From NCBI GenBank assembly GCA_027574665.1, contig CM050648.1:37706200-37770199 (forward strand): 64,000 nucleotides of DNA. The letters run 5' to 3'. Origin of the DNA: Rhynochetos jubatus. Its lineage: Eukaryota; Chordata; Aves; Eurypygiformes; Rhynochetidae. This document shows positions 13,304-25,300 of the stretch, one piece after another. Position 1 is the stretch's first letter. Each line of letters opens with the position of its first letter. The notes beneath the pieces were generated by a model. That model worked only from the letters and a program-made list of their open reading frames with translations, made no database searches and was not told where the DNA came from. The position numbers were made by a program, and so were the translations under genes.

Positions 13304-16240
13304 CAAAAGAATCGACACTGCAAGAGTCTGAGTGCTGATGAACCCCATTTTTAAGGGAGCATTATAGATAAATCTATATCCAGCTTGCTTCAAATCTGAT
13401 TGAAACATCTACTTGCATCCTACCATACAAGGCCAACTGGCAGATATTCAGTATTACGAGGGCTCTGGGATAGAGTCATAAAGAAGCAGGGTTGCAGTTT
13501 TCACAGGAAAGTTTATTGTTTCTATCAGAAAAAATCCCTTGTAAGAGTTTCTGTGCAGTCTAGCAGTCAAATACAGCCTCACCAGGCTTGTCACTGCACT
13601 CCCAGGCTCAAGTAGCCTGTAACTGCTGAAGCTTTTGCTGTGTGTTTCGTGGCTCTTTTTATTCAGACAACCCTTCTGATGATGATGCTGTTGCTTGCTG
13701 AGCCCCACCTTTGCTTTCTCTGGCACGGCATGGGAGCCGACAAGGCCTGGGCAGAGCGGCTGGATTTGCAGCGTCAGCTCCTGGCATGGCTGCACCGAGG
13801 GCTGGCTCCACCAAAAAGTGCCTTGTCAGTGGTGGTGGGGCAGGACCCTGCATGCCGCTGGGCCCTTTGCATGTCTCTTTATGGTCCAGTGCACCACCCC
13901 CCCCTAAAAAAAAAAAAGGGAGCATCAAGCAAATCGCTGGGGTGTTGCTCTTGCTGTTTCACTGCTATGCAAACCGTGACGGCGCAGTAGGAAAATGTTG
14001 GTCTAAAATAAAGCTGAGTAAACTGTTAGGGCAGGTGAAGCTGCAGGGTGGGAGGTGTGACGGGGTGAAACACCTGGGACCGGGGGCTGCCAGCCACCGT
14101 CGGCGCCGGTCCCCTGCCTGTGGGTCAGCTGCGGAGCCCTTGCCCGCTCCGTGGGGCTCGATAACGTGGCTGTTACAAACAACGCCTTTCTGTGTAGCGA
14201 ACCCAACGCGATGCCAAGAGGGGCATCACTCCCGTGTGCGTCCCTTTCATGGTCTCCTTTGAGCTCAGCTGCTTCTTTATTCTGGGTGTTCATCTAATTT
14301 TATTAACTATTCAACTCTTTTTTTCCTTCTAAACACCTCACCTTTTATTTCAGTGATTCGTGTGCCCATTCTTTTAAATAATAGTTCTGCCACTTGAAAA
14401 AAAAGGCGGTCAGTGCCACGTTGAGCTGCTCATTCGTGAATGATCTATGGAGTTAACACCGAGATTTTAAACTCCCTCGGAAACCATTTGTGGCTGTTTG
14501 ACATTTGCATCGTTTGTCGAGTTCAAGTACAGCGTTTCATCTGCGAAATCTGACTTGTTTCGTTTTCCTTTGTGTGTGCGAGTCCTGATACTGCAACTTT
14601 TCTGGCTGGGTGACTCTCAGATGTGAAATTATTCCGCCAATGCCAATATTTGAGCTAAAAATGGTTTCTGTAAGAAGGGTGCGGGATTCCCCCAAGCAGC
14701 GACGCGTCCGTGATCCGCTCTCCTGGCAAAGCTGTTTGCTACAGGACCTGCAAAGCGAGTGCGGAAGGGGAAGAAAGGCGGGCAAAGCGTATCTGAGATT
14801 TTTCTTTTTCGTGCATCAGTGAGATCTATTTTTATAGCAGCTTAGGTCTAAATTCACTACAGTTTATTTAAACGAAGCGGTATGCAAAGTCACGATGGCT
14901 ATTTTAATGAGCAGCTCTGTCGCAAAGTTGTTTTTGAAACGGTGAGAAGAAATTAGAACCCTTTTTTTTTGTTTTTTTGGAAATGAAAGCTAAATTACTG
15001 TAAGCGTGATAGGCTGTCATCGGGCAGTCTATTTCAGTCAGGTCGGTGCCCCGGTTAATCTCTAGTTCCGGGGAACCCAAGACTGTAAAACGACGCGCAA
15101 CGCGTCTGAAAAAGGCATCCTCTCGTAGATGTTCTGGAGTATGACAGCACGCGTGGGTCAGGCGGCGCCGGTCGGCTGCGGGGCTAGCAGCTTTGCTGTC
15201 TGCGACGGAGAAAACAGTGCAGTTCGCTTGTGTTTTTAATGGCTATTGCACATTTTTCTGACGGTGCGCTGGAGCCGACCCAACGTTGCTTTCTCTGCTT
15301 TCTCATCTGGACAATGTACTGCACATCCGCATCCTGTTCCGTACCCATGTTGGTATTTTTAACACGTGACTAAGGGTCAGGCATTCGCAGAGGAGTTACC
15401 AGCAGAGGCCAGGTTGTTACCCCATGTCCCGGATAAAAATCTGTGCCAGCTCATCGAGAGGACACTCTCCAGTTTCTCGTTTAAAAACATAGACACCGTC
15501 TGTAAGGGAAGGAGCAGAAACGTGGCACCTCTTCGCCAGAGCTGGACCAGAGTAGGGGCAGTGCGGCAGGCTGCGGGACACGGCGTCCTCTAACGGACGG
15601 GCTTTCCAAAGACCGTGTCGGTGAAGGGCGTCAACACCACACGTTTTCTTTCCTTGTTGTATCTTAAAAGTCCTTCCCCTTGCAGTCCTGAGCCTGGGCT
15701 CCTGCGTCCCTGTGCGACCCACCTCGTGTTGGGCCGTGGTTCAGCATACGGTCTCCGAAGCCCATGTTGTGTTTGAGGCAAGTTAAGTGAATTTGTTGTC
15801 AACTGGCAGGACTGAAATGGGGAGAACTTGGGTTTATTCTCTGCCAGAGCTTCAGCTACCCTGGAGGAGTCTGTCACGGTGCTCTTATTTGATGGGAGGC
15901 AGGGAGGTGGCACTGCTGACTCGCTGGGGGTGCAGCGAGGCTGAACGTCGTGTCCGCGACGCTCTTGAGGTCAGGGGTGTAACTGTGTATCTCACGCTGG
16001 CAGTGCCAGGGCTTCTCTCTAAATACGTGATAACAATGATTCTACCGCCCGTCACATACTGGCGCCGCTCACAAATGTACATGTCTAGGGGAGCAAAATT
16101 TGGGTTCTTTGCCATCAACGTTCGTGTTCTTCAGTATCATAAACCCTGCCTTTGCTTTCCACTGAATCCACCCCAAAAGCTTTTAAGTCACTGGGATCCA
16201 TAAGTTGCCACATGCTACTTGTTTCTTTTATTTATTTCTT
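13304..16240. other. Intergenic DNA between convergent MYBL1 and VXN (right part)
   Basis: No gene is supported. A CpG-rich stretch lies near 15040-15220 and includes an inverted repeat GACGCG-CAA-CGCGTC at about 15091-15105. Open frames around 13640-14290 and 15400-15920 overlap on both strands and match no family I know. Confidence 0.55.
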
Positions 16241-19176
16241 TTTAATGAATGGGACATATTTTATTTGAATCAATAAAATAGGTATCTACTACAGTACAAG
16301 ACATCTCCACAGCACTGCCTGGAATACAGAGAAATTAAATATGGTTCTTGTCAATCTCTCCTTCTCTTGTAGATACAAATTATAAATTAAATAAATAAGA
16401 AAACCATAAATACACGTTTCAAGATACAGGTAGAAACATTAATTATCTCCGCTTCCATTCTCATACTGCTTAAAGTTACTAATTAACAAATGAAATACTA
16501 CCATACAGCTTTCTCGACAGACAAAACTCTTGCTGCCCTGGAATGCGTGTTGGGTGCTCTGTGGGTCACGTTAGCTACGAGGGCAGGTACCACAAATGCT
16601 CACTGTCTTAATTTACCCCAAAAGCAGCAAACGGACTTTTCCCAGTGTCTGCCCATCTTTCTTTTTTTTTCCTTTTTGTTCTTTTTGCTTTGCTTAGGGA
16701 ATGAGACCAAAAATGGGAGCTGGTGATTACCATTCTCCCTACTCCTTGAGTGTACTCATTGCTAGAGTCCTACTGAATTTACTAGGCTTACCTTCTGGTA
16801 GGATTTCTATGGGCTGGGGAGGGGGTGTAGTGTGGTCGGTGATATTTGCAAAAGATGTTTTTGAAAATGTTGGCCATGGCTCCAGCTTGGTTCAGTCACG
16901 GAGCACCTAACGCTGGCAGGGCTGCCGCGTCCAGACTGTTACACAGGGGGAATGCCTCAGGGTCTGTAACACACAGATGGGTTGAACCTCTGTGAGAGAA
17001 CTGCTCTGGTGCTGTTCAGCCTTCAACAGGTGTCGGCGTTGCTCTCGCACGCCGTGGCTGGCGGCACACGGTAAATACTGGGCCACCATCGCCTCTTCTT
17101 GCTTGCCAGCAGCCAGGGCTTTTCGGTGTGTGGCTGACGAGGATCTGTGCTCTCCTTCCTTCCCAGGAGGAAGGAAGAAAAGCAGGAGAGTAAATCATCC
17201 CTCTGTCAGGCTGCTGGGCCAGAGAGGGACTTTCGCCTTTGGTAAGGAGGAGGGGAGAGTCTGTGTGATTTCTAGCGGCAAGGCTGTCCTCTGTGAGTTG
17301 CTGAGCACCGCGGAGGGAGAAGCCTGTGACTGAGGCAGTGATGGACAGCTAAACAGAGATATTTTATGGCGGGTTAGTGTCTCTCCTCTCCTTGGCAGAC
17401 TCCGGACTGAGTTGGCTCTGGCCGTATGAAAAGCCGTGGTACCTCTTTAAACGAGAACTTCCTTCCCTGTCCTATTGCCTTCTCCAGCATGTCCAGCCCC
17501 TCACAGGTGTCCCCTGCTGCCCTCCTTGGAGTCACCTGGGACGTTTGCTCTGTAAAGCTACCGAGCCGTTCCCGTTTCTTTCCCATCCCTCCCATCCAGG
17601 CGGTACCCTGGTACTTCTGAGCGCTGCAGGCTGCAATCCAAGGCTCCCTCAGTCCTGTGCTGTAAGAGAAATTCGGAATACGCTTTCTTCTAAGTCCAGG
17701 TCGAAGACGAACTCAACACAAGGTGAAGTACCCCGAGTGCAGAAGTTGCCCAGGTGGTTGTGGTGGGAGGGGATGGAGCTGAGACCACCGTTAACGCTGC
17801 CGACGTACGGTTCAGACCTTTGGTGGGTTCACTGCTCTGGATCCTCCTCACCTCGGTACCGTGGCACTGTGCACGACGGTGTCGCGCTGTGTTTCACTAC
17901 GCCGGCTGCAGGCAAGCAGGTGTCAGATGGGAGCTTCTTTCCTCCGCTTCTGTCACCGAGCGAGGCCTTTATTGTTCATTTATGCCTTGGAGCACTGGCA
18001 GTTAGATTAGAGAAAATCATCATTACTATGAGCAACAGGAGACACACTTCCTCCAATTTCATATTTAAAGTTCTGCCTTTAGGCAAACCAAGGTCTTTTA
18101 TGATAACCAGGGGAGCGCTCGTGTGAGGCAAATACTGTTACTGACTAATACAATGTTGTCTGACGCTGGTGAAACCCTTGTAAAACAATTTTTTTTTTTT
18201 TGGAGAGGAAAACCTAAGGGGCCATGGCCAGCAATTTCTAAATTGAAAAGAATTTTGAGAAACGTTTTTGAGCGAATTCCATTAAATCCATCCGTTCATC
18301 AGCACAGGGCTCCTCTACGCAAATACGTCATGTTGAGGCACGTAGTTGCACCGTTTACCTAGTTTTCTTTCCTCCCAGTATTTTGTGCACTCAGTGAACT
18401 ACCCTGTTGCACACAGGTACAGAGTTAAGTTGCCGACTGTCAGGTAACCCGTGAGCAGGACGTACGGAAGAAAGCATCCCCCAGAGGTTATCCGGTTGCT
18501 CATAGTTTGATCTGGCAGGACACTTTGAAACACCGACCACTTGTCACACAGCAAGGGTTGGTACACGTGCGTTTGCAAACTCGCTCAGTTCCCGCTCACC
18601 CCTTCCTTTGAAATGTTTGCACCTTTTACTCCTGTCTTGAAACACCAAAACGGAAGGAAAAAAACCAGGAGGTTTTTAGCGTGTGTCATTCAACCAAGCA
18701 TATCGTAAAATGTGGTTTTTATCTCACGATGTGAGAGGGGGAAGAGGACAAGCAGTGGTACACAACGGGCAGACCCCTGGGATCTAACGGCACAGTGTAA
18801 TCGATCCGTTGCCTTGCAGGAATACACGAACATCTTGGCAGGCTTTTCTTGTTGCGACTCCGAGCGGATTCAGACGGGACATGTAAAACGTTGAACGGGG
18901 CAGCGGTAGTTTCAGCGTCCTTGAGTCAAGACATAATTCTAGTGGGATACTTGGGATTTCAGTATATCACGACAAAGAAAGGCCAGCGAGTTGCATCACA
19001 TTCCCAATTTTTACCTCAGTTAGACTTTCTCCCACCATTCTGAGGCAACGGCATCAAGTAATAAAAAGGATATTGTTTTCCTGGATGAGCTGTGCTGTGT
19101 CTGTTCCCTCATCAATCCTAGAGCACCTTGTCCTGGCTAAAGGACCTTCTGTCTTTCCAAGTGATGCTGAGCCTTA
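16241..19176 (-). other. VXN: VXN 3' UTR (inferred extent)
   Basis: The roughly 2.9 kb after the VXN stop on the - strand has no convincing coding frame. It ends in an AT-rich block with several minus-strand AATAAA hexamers (plus-strand TTTATT at 16227-16236 and 16259-16264), a typical end for a long brain-type 3' UTR. Another hexamer lies at 17968-17973. Cleavage near 16240 is an inference; a shorter form is possible. Confidence 0.45.
16259..16264 (-). terminator. VXN: Candidate distal polyadenylation signal of VXN
   Basis: AATAAA on the - strand, followed downstream by further A/T-rich hexamers at 16227-16236. This is the strongest cluster after the VXN stop. Confidence 0.4.
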
Positions 19177-19363
19177 TCAGTCCGCCTCAAAGGCACTGTT
19201 TGTTGCCCCCAGGTACTCTGACTTCTTCTTGTGCTTCATCCACATCTTCCTCAGGAGGCTGGGTGTCCCGCACAGGTTGCCTCCCGTCAGCGGTAGGGAA
19301 GCTTCTGCTGCCGGTGGCAGGGTCAGGTCGTACTCTGCCGTCCTCCTCCAGCGCTGCCGGTGG
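19177..19363 (-). CDS. VXN: VXN last coding exon with stop
   Basis: The stop codon is TGA at 19179-19177. The exon has one base completing the previous codon and then 61 residues. It contains [20 protein letters not shown] and then [19 protein letters not shown], which align with human [20 protein letters not shown] and the human C-terminus. The acceptor on the - strand is CTTTATTTGCTAG. This is the most conserved part of vexin. Confidence 0.96.
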
Positions 19364-22300
19364 CTAGCAAATAAAGCACAGATGCGTAAAGCATTCATCC
19401 CTGCGGCCCTTCTCCCCCTGCTTACAGCCACTAGCCATCAAAAACCAACGGCTGCCCGTTTGCAAAGGTATGTCTGTGTCTCAACTGTCCCTGGGACAGG
19501 CAAGTCCGAGGTGAGCAGGGGCTGTGTGGGGCCCCACAACTGCCCCCTGCTCCCCTTGGAGCCCCTCGTTGACTTGCTGTCAGGGTGAACGCTTACATGA
19601 GGGGATGGGCTACAAGTGGGACTGCTACCAGGTGCATCCTCCATAGTGTCTGTCACCAAAGAAAAAGCTGGTAGGTGACTGGGGGGGTAGAGATGAGCCC
19701 CTCCACCAAAGGAGGGGGACCACGTGGCAGCACCCAAGTGGGGCAAGCTCTGCCTGGCCCAGGGGGCTACACTGAGCTTACACCAGCTGAGGGGGATTTA
19801 TGTCTCTGTGTACAAAGTTTGAAGGCACTGTGACAATGAGCTTGTTAGTGTCCCTCAGGTGGCAATGGTGGCAACTCAAATATCACCCAGATCCGTGCCT
19901 GGGTTGAGTGCCTACTGTGAGTGCATCTGTACTATGGTCAAGCTGTTCCTTAATTACACTTAGTAACAATAAAGTTTTGTGTAAAAAAATATTTAATTTC
20001 GTTTTCTAAACCTCCTTAGGGCAAATATTATAGACTTCTAAGGGGAAAATACTTAAATTTTGAATTTAGATGCTTTTCTTTCTAGTTTCAGAGCCGTAAC
20101 TGGCACTGGGGCAGCTGTAGATAGGCAATCAGCATGTCCTTTAGCCGATCTCTCCCTGCCTTTGGGAAGCAAGCAGCACAGCTCTCCTGTAAATCACCAA
20201 GGTTTTCCAGCTGCGATTCAGAGGAGACCTGCAGCTGAGCACTCCTTTGTGTTTCTGCTGAGAGGGTGACCCGTGGCGGAGGTGTCCCGTCCCCTTCCCT
20301 GCCCAGCAGCGCCCCGCATGCAGCCCCCCAGGCTTGGCCACGGGGGTGGAAGGGACTTACTCCTCTGTAGAAGTGCCATCGCCTGCGGGCAAACCTGTGA
20401 CAGCTGCCGCTTTGCCTGAGACGTGGGCAACTGGCGATGGTGGGAACTGTCGGAAGAAAAAGCATGTCATTAGGAAATGCTGTTGGTGAGTAGGGAGCCC
20501 AGGTCTGTCTGAGGAAAGAGGCTGTTTTAGGAAAATGAATAAATACCGTAAATCTCTCAACAAGAGAAAACAGGTTAAGGGCTTTACTGGCCGACTCTTA
20601 CCCACACAAATGCCGTTTGCTCAGGTGACCCGTCTCACTGAGCTCAGCACAGAGCTTGTACAAGCAAGAATTACACCTCCCACTGAAGAAGGGAGGTCGC
20701 CAGACCTTTTTGTTCCCTATTCTTTGTGTCTGGCTTCCCAAGGAGGCAAGGCTGAGCAGCTTGCCTCTTGCTGCTCTTCACAGGCCACCTCTGGGGGTGG
20801 CTGGGCAGTGGCTGCCCCAGCCACCGCCACGTCTTGAGCATGGGGAAACGCTTCCCCCTTTTGCTGGGAGCTGCTCTGTAGCGTGGGGGGCCCTGGTTTG
20901 TGCCCCAGTTCTGCTGCGGTCCCACAAGTGCCTAATCATTGACTTCCTCCTTGGTTTATTTGGTCAGAAATTGCCTGCTGGAACTGAGCCACATTCCCTC
21001 ATAAACAGGCCAGAGACTGGCATATCCTCCAGGATGGTAAGCTGAAGCATGGGTTGCCCAGAAACAGAAAACGATGTCAAAAATTGTGATGCACTCTCAT
21101 AATTTCAGGCAATAAACGTGCTTACTGATTTTATTGGCAATACTAAAAAAATCTTTCATGTTATTGTCACTACTATAACTGGTCTTGAGCTGTCTAGGGC
21201 TGTTTCCCCTGGATAAATCTGAGACTGGATACTTTTAGGTGTGCTCTGCAAGTAAACCAAGACTTAAGATGTGAAGTTCCTCCCAGAGAGGGTGGTGAGG
21301 CACTGGGACAGGTTGCCCAGAGAAGCTGTGGATGCCCCATCCCTGGCAGTGTTCCAGGCCAGGCTGGATGAGGCTTTGAGCAACCTGGTCTAGTGGAGGG
21401 TGTCCCTGCCCATGGCAGGGGAGTTGGAACTAGATGGGCTTTAAGGTCTCTTCCAACCCAAACCATCCTGTGAGTCCATGTCTGAAATCACTTTTGCAAG
21501 CATCCTATGAAATTTAACCAGATTAATTTTTGATTGATCTGATTACCTTGTCAGGATGGCATTCTGAAGAATATGAATTATTTGATGCTTGTTCCATTTT
21601 AGAAAGACATTTTTTTCCCCCCAATTTGTGAAATTCCCTGAGAAACAAGAGGCTAAAGGCTAATTCCTCCCAGCTCTTGCATGGGGTTCTCCATGTGCGT
21701 GGCTGAGCATCCAGAACGGGAGTCTGCCTGTTTCCATCCCACAACACTTCCTCGATTTCCTGAGGGGCAGCCGTCCTACACCAGTCTCTGCTGCCAGCTA
21801 AGGATCCTCTGGCATAAATCACGTCTCAAAGCCTTAATGAAGGCTGCGAAATCTGCACGTGCTGTGACAGACTGACGTGCTGTTAATGTGGGACACGCTG
21901 ACAGATACTAGGCTTTAATATGCATCAGACAGCAGTAGTTGGCCTGGCTGTATTTACTTACCAAAGGTTTTCCATCCAACGGGTGATTACAGGATTTGGA
22001 TGATTCTCGTTCATCTATTCCCACTGCAAAGTATAAGAAACATGGCATTGTCAGTAATTATCCCATTGGCACAGCTTGTATTAAAAGCCTCCTTCCATGC
22101 AGTTAAACCCAGATATGAACCGAGCCCAGATGCAGGGTATTGTCCCACTAGATTCGATTACAGCCAAAAGTGCAGAAGTTTCTTTATTACGATCATCTAC
22201 TGTGATGTCAAAATAAGTGATTTTTGGAGTTGCTTAAGTCATCCTGGAAGGTCCCTCAACTGCTTGCTCCTAGGCTTTTCAAATGAGATGAACTGTCCTT

Positions 22301-25300
22301 AGCAGACCAAGCGAAGTGGGAGCCCTCTCCCTCTGCAAACACCTACGGGTCTGTATATACAAAGAGTGGTCCCACCTACTGCTCCTCAGCAGTTTTTTTC
22401 CATCTTGGAGCCTCCACTGCCACGTCTGTCCTGCCTAGGAGATCATTCTCGTTTTTGGATCACACCGGGGAGTTACTCTTACCGGGGCAGAGATGTGGGC
22501 TACATCCACCCCATCACAGGGAGGGAATTTAACTTTTCCATCTGCCTGTGGCCGAGTGGCACCTCTCTCTGCTCTCCTCAAACCTGGAGGATACTTTTCA
22601 CCTACAAGTGAGCGCTCAGCTGATATCCTTTTCCATGGATAAATGCTCACTAACGTTCCTGCTGGTTGTGCTGAGGAAATAAATACATGAGGGATTCCAG
22701 ATCTTTTCTTACGGAGCCAAATCCCCTAATTTCATTGTGGGAATGTGGAGCCCTTCTTTTTCTTCTTTCTGCTCCCGGCCATTTCCAGTCGCCTGCTGGT
22801 TTGTTATTTTTTAAAGGGTATTCAGGTAAGTGAAAAGCAAGGATTTACAGAAGCACCAGGATTCATGAAGACAAAGGATAGAATGATTCGCTGCTGCTGT
22901 GACTAATGGGATACAAATAATGACAGCAAACATCAGAAATAGCCAAGGTGCTGCTTACAGTGCTGTCTCCAGCATGAGTTAGCAATCACAACTGTCTTCT
23001 CCTTCTGGGGGCAATATTTGACCATGATAAATATCTTAACTAGCCTCTCTCTTCCTGCTCCCTCCCGACAGTAATTCGATTAGGTACCCAACTGTATCCC
23101 TGGCGTCAAAGTTTAATTCAATTACCTCCTCTCATCTTGCATATTAGGCACTAACAGTATTCAGCAAGTGGCTCCAGGCATCAGTGCTTCAGCTAATGCC
23201 CACATTTTTCTTTTTTTTTTTTTTTTTGTTTGCTTTTGCATTGTCTGATCCTTCCCTTCACCATGTCCCTCTTCTTATTAGATATAGAAAATGTTCTGGC
23301 AAAGTTTTAGCAAAATATGTAAGCAAAAGTAAGCCCTCATTGCCTCAGGTTCATAAGCACTTCTCAGGACAGGGATAGCTGGATGTGGCGTGAACTCCAC
23401 TTCCAAAAGGTGCTACGGATGTCCAGGCTTGCGACAAGGGCTGCACCACTTCTGTTATTCTGACTTGCCCTATGTTTCCAAGATGAGTATTTGTACAAGA
23501 ACTTGGTACAAAACTGAATCCTGCTTTCCTGGAGAATAAGTGCAATTATTTTTTAAATCTATCCATCCTGTGAAGCAAAGCAGAGCTTTAAGTGCCATTT
23601 GAGTTTCTTGTTCTGGCCTTCCACTAGACTTGCCTGTCTTCCCGCACTCCGGAACGGACTGTTCCTACGCTCTGATATTTGTGGAAGGTTTCCAATGCTA
23701 GCAACAAGTGTGCTGATGCTCCCATCTATGCTCTCAGTTACACGTTTTTCACTTCCTCTGGAAGTTGAACTGTTCACTCCCTTACCCAGATTTCAACTTG
23801 TGCTTTACCAAATCTGAGGTCTCTTTAGTATTCAACAGTACTTGTCTATGGCGTAAGCACTGAGAACTCTACAGACACAACTATTTCCAGTAAGAAAGTT
23901 GAAGGATGTTTTTGAAGGGTGAAGTTTATGTGAAGGTCACATTTATACAGAGATGAATGAAAACAGATGATGCATGTCTAGGGACATCTACATACACCTG
24001 ACCTTACATCACATTTTGCTGGTTCTCCAGCTGTTGAGAAACAGTTGTTGGGATCCCCCAGTCACTCCAGAAATACAGACGGACTCTGCCCCTTTACAGC
24101 TTGATGGCATTAGGGTACAGCTCTTCCACTCCTCAGTCAGCCCTTTTAGTCTCTCTTGTGTTCTAATTTAAACTTAGTTTCTCCCTCTTTCCATTCAGCA
24201 TCCCAGTTCCTTTGCCCAATCGCTTCCCTTTCTCCCACTAGAAGAATTGTTTCCCCCTTTCCTGCTTTTCTTTTTGGATTCCTACATCTTTTCTCCTGTT
24301 TGCACATATCCGTCACCCTTTACCTCTTGTTGCTCCTAACAGCAGAGACCGGCAGTCTCTCCTTTCTCCCCCACTGGCTCTCTGCCACCCACCACCCCCA
24401 AGTTGGTCCTCCTCCTCCTCCTCCCCCTCCAGCCCCTAAGCCCCAGCTCTTTGTTCAGCCATTTCTTGGCTCCAGTCCTGGTTTGAGATCTTTCCCTACT
24501 GTCCCAAGCTCGGTTTCTTCCCCTCCCCGTTTCCCAGGCCCTGCTCTTGTCTGACCTGTGTTCAGATGGGATGGCCTACCAGCAGTGCAGTTGCAGACGG
24601 GCGGTGTGATGAAGGTACTACCTTCAGGGTAGTATCCGCTTTACAGATTTAGCACTTTTTAACAGCTAAATGTCCAATGTCTCTACCAAACACGGGCCAT
24701 ATGGGATTTTTCCAAGGGCTTATGACTTGACCACATCTGGGTGGTTTTTCATGGGGGAGCAAAAGATGCGTTTCTGATTAAAAGGCCAACCTGCACAGCC
24801 CTGCTCCATCTTTGACCTTCCAAAGATAACACACCAGCGCTGAAGGAGTGAATGACCGGACTATTTATGTTTACTCATTTCCTTGGTTTTGCACTGGCAA
24901 ACTCTATTTTTCCTTCACGAGTTCTCACAAATGTGCTGAACAAGTTTTGGTTGAAAAAACAAAATCAAGTTCGTGGCTGAAGTCCAGAATCTAAAATTTC
25001 ATCCAAAATAATTATGTTCCAGCAAGTTCTAAGCAACTGAGCGGAGATCTTACATAACAAAGCAAACTCTGTAATACAGAGTCTATCATCTCTAAAATAT
25101 TGTCAGCCTTTGGAAAGGGAGCGTTCATGACTGAATAAAGTGAGTTTATGACTCTGAACAAAGAGGTCTGCAATGCCATGGTGGTTACCTCATTAATTCC
25201 ACGGATGTTTTAAGCGTCAAAGTATCCTTCAGGAGCCTAACAAAGTGCCTGTTTTGCTGCAATCTGGAATACTGCAAACCACAGTATCTACAGATGTTTT

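Noticed and set aside
12629..13408. 259-codon open frame on the - strand
   Set aside because: It is the antisense of a CR1 copy. The same happens at 33343-34014 and other CR1 sites.
13711..14262. 183-codon + strand open frame
   Set aside because: It lies in GC-rich intergenic DNA with overlapping frames on both strands, contains a lysine run from an A-tract, and resembles no family.
22366..22611. + strand open frame with [16 protein letters not shown]
   Set aside because: No family match. The opposite strand of the same segment fits VXN splice phases better, and only one can be coding.
24156..24554. 132-codon + strand frame rich in Pro, Ser, Leu and Phe
   Set aside because: It is produced by a pyrimidine-rich tract and is not a protein-like sequence.
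24690..24725. Minus-strand GKIPYGPCL before a GTAGAG donor, resembling human vexin GNRAYGKSL
   Set aside because: The phase fits, but a stop codon lies only 12 codons upstream and the only acceptor allowing it has no pyrimidine tract, leaving a 29-base micro-exon. Too weak to call.
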